From DATKMP01 sp035541775 (lineage in GTDB: Bacteria > Bacteroidota > Ignavibacteria > UBA10030): a stretch of DNA of 16,072 nucleotides. A program made the translations under genes and the position numbers. The notes under the pieces were generated by a model that searched no databases, was not told where the DNA came from, and saw only the letters and a list, made by a program, of their open reading frames with translations. How positions within the stretch are numbered: position 1 is the first letter of the stretch; each line of letters starts with the position of its first letter. This document shows, piece after piece, positions 14,098 through 16,072 of the stretch. The stretch is taken from NCBI GenBank assembly GCA_035541775.1, contig DATKMP010000070.1:1-16072 (forward strand). Direction: 5' to 3'.

Positions 14098-14673
14098 TTA
14101 TAAAATAATTTTTTGCATTGTTTGCCGAACGACTTCATCGACGTTCGCGATGGCGGTTTCCAAATTATCGTTCACAATTTGAACGTCAAATTTTTCTGCT
14201 TGCGCCAATTCCATTTCAGCGCGCGCCATGCGGCGTTTGACCGTTTCGGCATTTTCTGTTTTCCGATTTTCCAGCCGGCGCTGCAATTCTTCGATGCTCG
14301 GTGGTTTGATAAAAATCAATGTCGATTCGTCCGGAAAATATTTTTGAATCGACAACGCGCCTTTCACATCGATATCGAACAGCATCGTTTTGCCGGCATT
14401 CAGCGCGCGTTGAATTTCACTTTTCAACGTGCCGTACAAGTTGCCGTAAATTTCTTCCCATTCGGCAAGTTCATCGTTCTGTAAGCGTTTCTGAAATTCT
14501 TCCTTCGTCAAAAAAAAATGATCTTTGCCTTCGACTTCTGCATCGCGTTTCGGGCGAGTTGTGGCAGAAACCGAAAACAACATCTGCGGATGTCGCTGCA
14601 GAATGGCTTTCGCAATCGTCGTTTTGCCGCAGCCGCTGGGCGCGGCGATCATAATTAATTTTCCGCGCATCAT
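14098..14673 (-). CDS. gmk: Guanylate kinase
   Basis: A 191-residue enzyme that phosphorylates GMP to GDP with ATP. The P-loop is APSGCGKTT at 11-19 (the usual form is GPSGxGKST). The GMP-binding domain contains VSATTRPKRDAEVEGKDHFF (35-54) and EEIYGNLYGT (73-82). DIDVKGA at 99-105 and the lid RRLENRKTE (about 132-140) complete the enzyme. The start ATG overlaps the yicC stop (ATGA), and a second ATG follows directly. There is no Shine-Dalgarno, so translation is probably coupled. A run of nine U in the mRNA (at 14510-14518) encodes His-Phe-Phe-Leu and is a possible slippage site. Confidence 0.97.
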   Translation of the reverse strand: MMRGKLIMIAAPSGCGKTTIAKAILQRHPQMLFSVSATTRPKRDAEVEGKDHFFLTKEEFQKRLQNDELAEWEEIYGNLYGTLKSEIQRALNAGKTMLFDIDVKGALSIQKYFPDESTLIFIKPPSIEELQRRLENRKTENAETVKRRMARAEMELAQAEKFDVQIVNDNLETAIANVDEVVRQTMQKIIL

Positions 14674-15551
14674 TCGATATTCTGTAATTGTTCGCGAATT
14701 TTTTCCAGCTCTTCTTTTAATCCGACGACGAGATACGCAATGGTTGCGTCGTTGGTTTTGGAGCCGATCGTGTTTGCTTCGCGATTCATTTCTTGAATCA
14801 AAAAATTCAATTTGCGCCCGGCGTTTTCGTCTTTCTTCATCGCGTCGAGAAAAAATTTATTATGGCTCCGGTACCGCACACATTCTTCGGTTACATCCAA
14901 CTTATCCGCAAGCAGCGCAATTTCTAATTCCAATCGATTCTGGTCGATGACAAATTTATCTTCAAGCAACAGCGCGATGCGTTCGTGAAGATTTTTTCGT
15001 TCTTCAGGAATGCGTTCTTTCGAAAGCTTCTCAATGGCATCAATCGCTTCGCTCATGTTCCCGATGCGTTCGATAAAATCTTTTTCTAATTCTTTTCCTT
15101 CTTGAACACGCATCGTGTTGAGCTGCACTAACGCTTGCTTCAATGCATCCTGCGTCAGCATCCATTCTGCTTCATCACTCTGCTCTTCGTCCAGCGGTTC
15201 GAACACTTCAGAAAAATTCAGCAAATGTTCCAACCGTACTTTCTCCGTCAGCTTCACCGACTTGCGGACATCGTTCAGCAACTTGTAATAGGATTTTGCC
15301 GCCGATGCGTTCACCTTGAGTGGAACGCTGCCGTTGGTCTCGCGTTCAATTTTAACGCCCAGATTCACGCTTCCGCGCGAAAGATACGAACGGATAATAT
15401 CTTTTATTTCTTTTTCGCGCAGCGATAATTGACGCGGCAGCCGTGTCGTCAAGTCCAGATACCGGCTGTTCACGCTGCGCACTTCGACGCTCACGGTCAG
15501 CCCACCGTTTGTTACTTCCGCCCGGCCAAAGCCGGTCATGCTTGAGACCAC
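14670..15551 (-). CDS. yicC: YicC/YloC-family endoribonuclease
   Basis: A 293-residue protein with the YicC N-terminal domain (SMTGFGRAE near the start, SVEVRSVNSRYLDLTTRLP at 21-39) and the C-terminal DUF1732 domain ending in FLIQEMNREANTIGSK and VGLKEELEKIREQLQNIE. E. coli YicC and B. subtilis YloC are metal-dependent endoribonucleases implicated in RNA turnover. The start is GTG 15551: AAAGGAG lies 5 nt upstream and the protein then begins MVSSMTGFG, matching the family's usual MIxSMTGFG. The ATG four codons in is 17 nt from that site and is less likely. It is the first gene of the long minus-strand operon. Confidence 0.95.
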   Translation of the reverse strand: MVSSMTGFGRAEVTNGGLTVSVEVRSVNSRYLDLTTRLPRQLSLREKEIKDIIRSYLSRGSVNLGVKIERETNGSVPLKVNASAAKSYYKLLNDVRKSVKLTEKVRLEHLLNFSEVFEPLDEEQSDEAEWMLTQDALKQALVQLNTMRVQEGKELEKDFIERIGNMSEAIDAIEKLSKERIPEERKNLHERIALLLEDKFVIDQNRLELEIALLADKLDVTEECVRYRSHNKFFLDAMKKDENAGRKLNFLIQEMNREANTIGSKTNDATIAYLVVGLKEELEKIREQLQNIE

Positions 15552-15556
15552 AGATT

Positions 15557-15563
15557 CTCCTTT
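15557..15563 (-). promoter_or_regulatory. Shine-Dalgarno site AAAGGAG that decides the GTG start of yicC
   Basis: AAAGGAG ends 5 nt before GTG 15551 and is too far (17 nt) from the internal ATG 15539. Confidence 0.8.
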
Positions 15564-15580
15564 AAATAGAATTTAGCATG

Positions 15581-15611
15581 AAAAGGTACGGAAAAATCAT
15601 GGGGCGGGCAA
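15581..15611 (-). promoter_or_regulatory. Candidate promoter of the yicC operon, TTG-N20-TACCTTTT
   Basis: On the minus strand, TTG (15611-15609) and TACCTTTT (15588-15581) are exactly 20 nt apart, matching the Bacteroidota pattern TTG-N19-21-TAnnTTTG with one mismatch at the final position. The spacing equals that of the rsgA and STAS promoters. The leader would be about 25 nt and includes the AAAGGAG ribosome site. Confidence 0.6.
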
Positions 15612-15650
15612 GACATTGTTTTGCACATTCTTTTAACGAGGCAATTCACG

Positions 15651-15717
15651 AGTTATCAACATTGCGATTGCTATTCCACCCTTTTTTATGGAATTTGGGT
15701 GGTGACTGTTGATAACT
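15651..15717. repeat. Perfect 11-bp inverted repeat, arms 45 nt apart, in the divergent promoter region
   Basis: AGTTATCAACA at 15651-15661 is mirrored by TGTTGATAACT at 15707-15717. Nested between them, CCACCC (15676-15681) can pair with GGGTGG (15697-15702). The right arm ends 10 nt before the NFACT ATG. Each arm contains TTATCAACA, one base from the DnaA box TTATCCACA. It could be a paired operator or an RNA/DNA hairpin. Confidence 0.65.
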
Positions 15718-15727
15718 TTTCTGAAAA

Positions 15728-16072
15728 ATGATAACGAATTACTATACCATAGCTCAAGTTGCCCGTGAACTGCAAGCGGCAGTTGCGGGAAAAACCATAG
15801 CGGAGCTGTTCTCACAGCAACGCGGCGAGTTAGTGATCACGTTTGCAGATTCACCGGCTGTTGCGGTAATCGGCTGCGAACCTTCCAATAATTTTATTCT
15901 TGTTCGAACAAATTATTCACGTGCGCGAAGAAATTCTTTCGATGTGTTTCCCTCGCTCCGGAATACCATCGTACACGACGTTTCCATTCATCCCAACGAC
16001 CGTTCTGTAAAGTTTCAAATTTCGAACAACCGGCGGCTTCTGGTGGAATTGTTCGGATCGAAAGCCAATGCC
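15728..16072 (+). CDS. rqcH: NFACT-family protein (RqcH-like ribosome quality control factor), N-terminal part
   Basis: The first 115 residues of a protein that continues past the right edge. It begins MITNYYTIAQVARELQAAV and contains TIAELFSQQRGELVITFAD, NYSRARRNSFDVFP and RRLLVELFGSKANA. This pattern (FSQ, SRARRNS-x-D-F, LFG-x2-AN) is the NFACT-N domain as found in Bacteroidota/Ignavibacteriota homologues. RqcH binds 60S-type (50S) ribosomes with stalled peptidyl-tRNA and adds C-terminal alanine tails for degradation. The start is the first ATG, 8 nt after the inverted-repeat arm region; there is no Shine-Dalgarno. TAACTTTT at 15713-15720 looks like a -7 box, but no TTG is found 19-21 nt before it. 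It is the only plus-strand gene and is divergent from yicC. The NFACT-C and NFACT-R domains cannot be checked here. Confidence 0.85.
   Translation, partial: MITNYYTIAQVARELQAAVAGKTIAELFSQQRGELVITFADSPAVAVIGCEPSNNFILVRTNYSRARRNSFDVFPSLRNTIVHDVSIHPNDRSVKFQISNNRRLLVELFGSKANA

Noticed and set aside
15651..15717. Replication origin based on the two TTATCAACA sites
   Set aside because: There are only two imperfect boxes, no AT-rich unwinding region, and no dnaA or dnaN nearby. Kept only as a possible regulatory repeat.

Overview
The window looks like chromosomal core sequence from a Gram-negative member of the FCB superphylum (Bacteroidota/Ignavibacteriota side), probably an Ignavibacteria- or Kapabacteria-like lineage; this placement is inferred. 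The reasons are DUF2911 and DUF1460 proteins with signal peptides, a CoaBC carrying Bacteroidota-style active-site variants, an N-terminal NFACT domain of the type that starts MITNYYT, and three candidate promoters of the Bacteroidota form TTG-N20-TAnnTTTN. Good Shine-Dalgarno sequences (AGGAGG, GGAGG, AAAGGAG) before several genes fit Ignavibacteriota better than classical Bacteroidetes. I see no mobile element, tRNA, rRNA, CRISPR array or phage gene. No gene-free stretch exceeds about 210 bases.

Right end: an NFACT/RqcH gene (+, cut by the window edge) diverges from everything else. The intergenic region of about 176 bp holds a strong promoter for the minus-strand operon and a perfect 11-bp inverted repeat with arms 45 nt apart. 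All other genes are on the minus strand.

Central block (15551 down to 6279): a tightly packed run yicC - gmk - rpoZ - coaBC - family 4 uracil-DNA glycosylase - rubrerythrin/VIT1 fusion (MbfA-like iron exporter) - dnaB - DUF1460 amidase - macrodomain - tandem DUF2911 - CDGSH iron-sulfur protein. Gaps run from overlapping (ATGA, TAATG) to about 50 nt, so it may be one long transcript. The first four genes are the same core as in Bacillus (yloC-gmk-rpoZ-coaBC, with rqcH/yloA nearby). The later genes add DNA repair, iron handling and replication.

Left block: a single STAS-domain anti-sigma-factor antagonist with its own textbook promoter; a two-gene membrane module of unknown function (314 aa and 254 aa, TAATG overlap); rsgA translationally coupled to a secreted alpha/beta hydrolase, apparently read from a near-leaderless promoter; a GT87 polytopic glycosyltransferase; and the first 47 residues of a hotdog thioesterase at the left edge.

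The most promising places to look for something undescribed are the 314/254-aa membrane pair, the 11-bp inverted repeat in the divergent promoter region, the UDG-MbfA coupling, and the A9 tract exactly between the two CoaBC domains. I did not find a clearly novel defence or mobile system.
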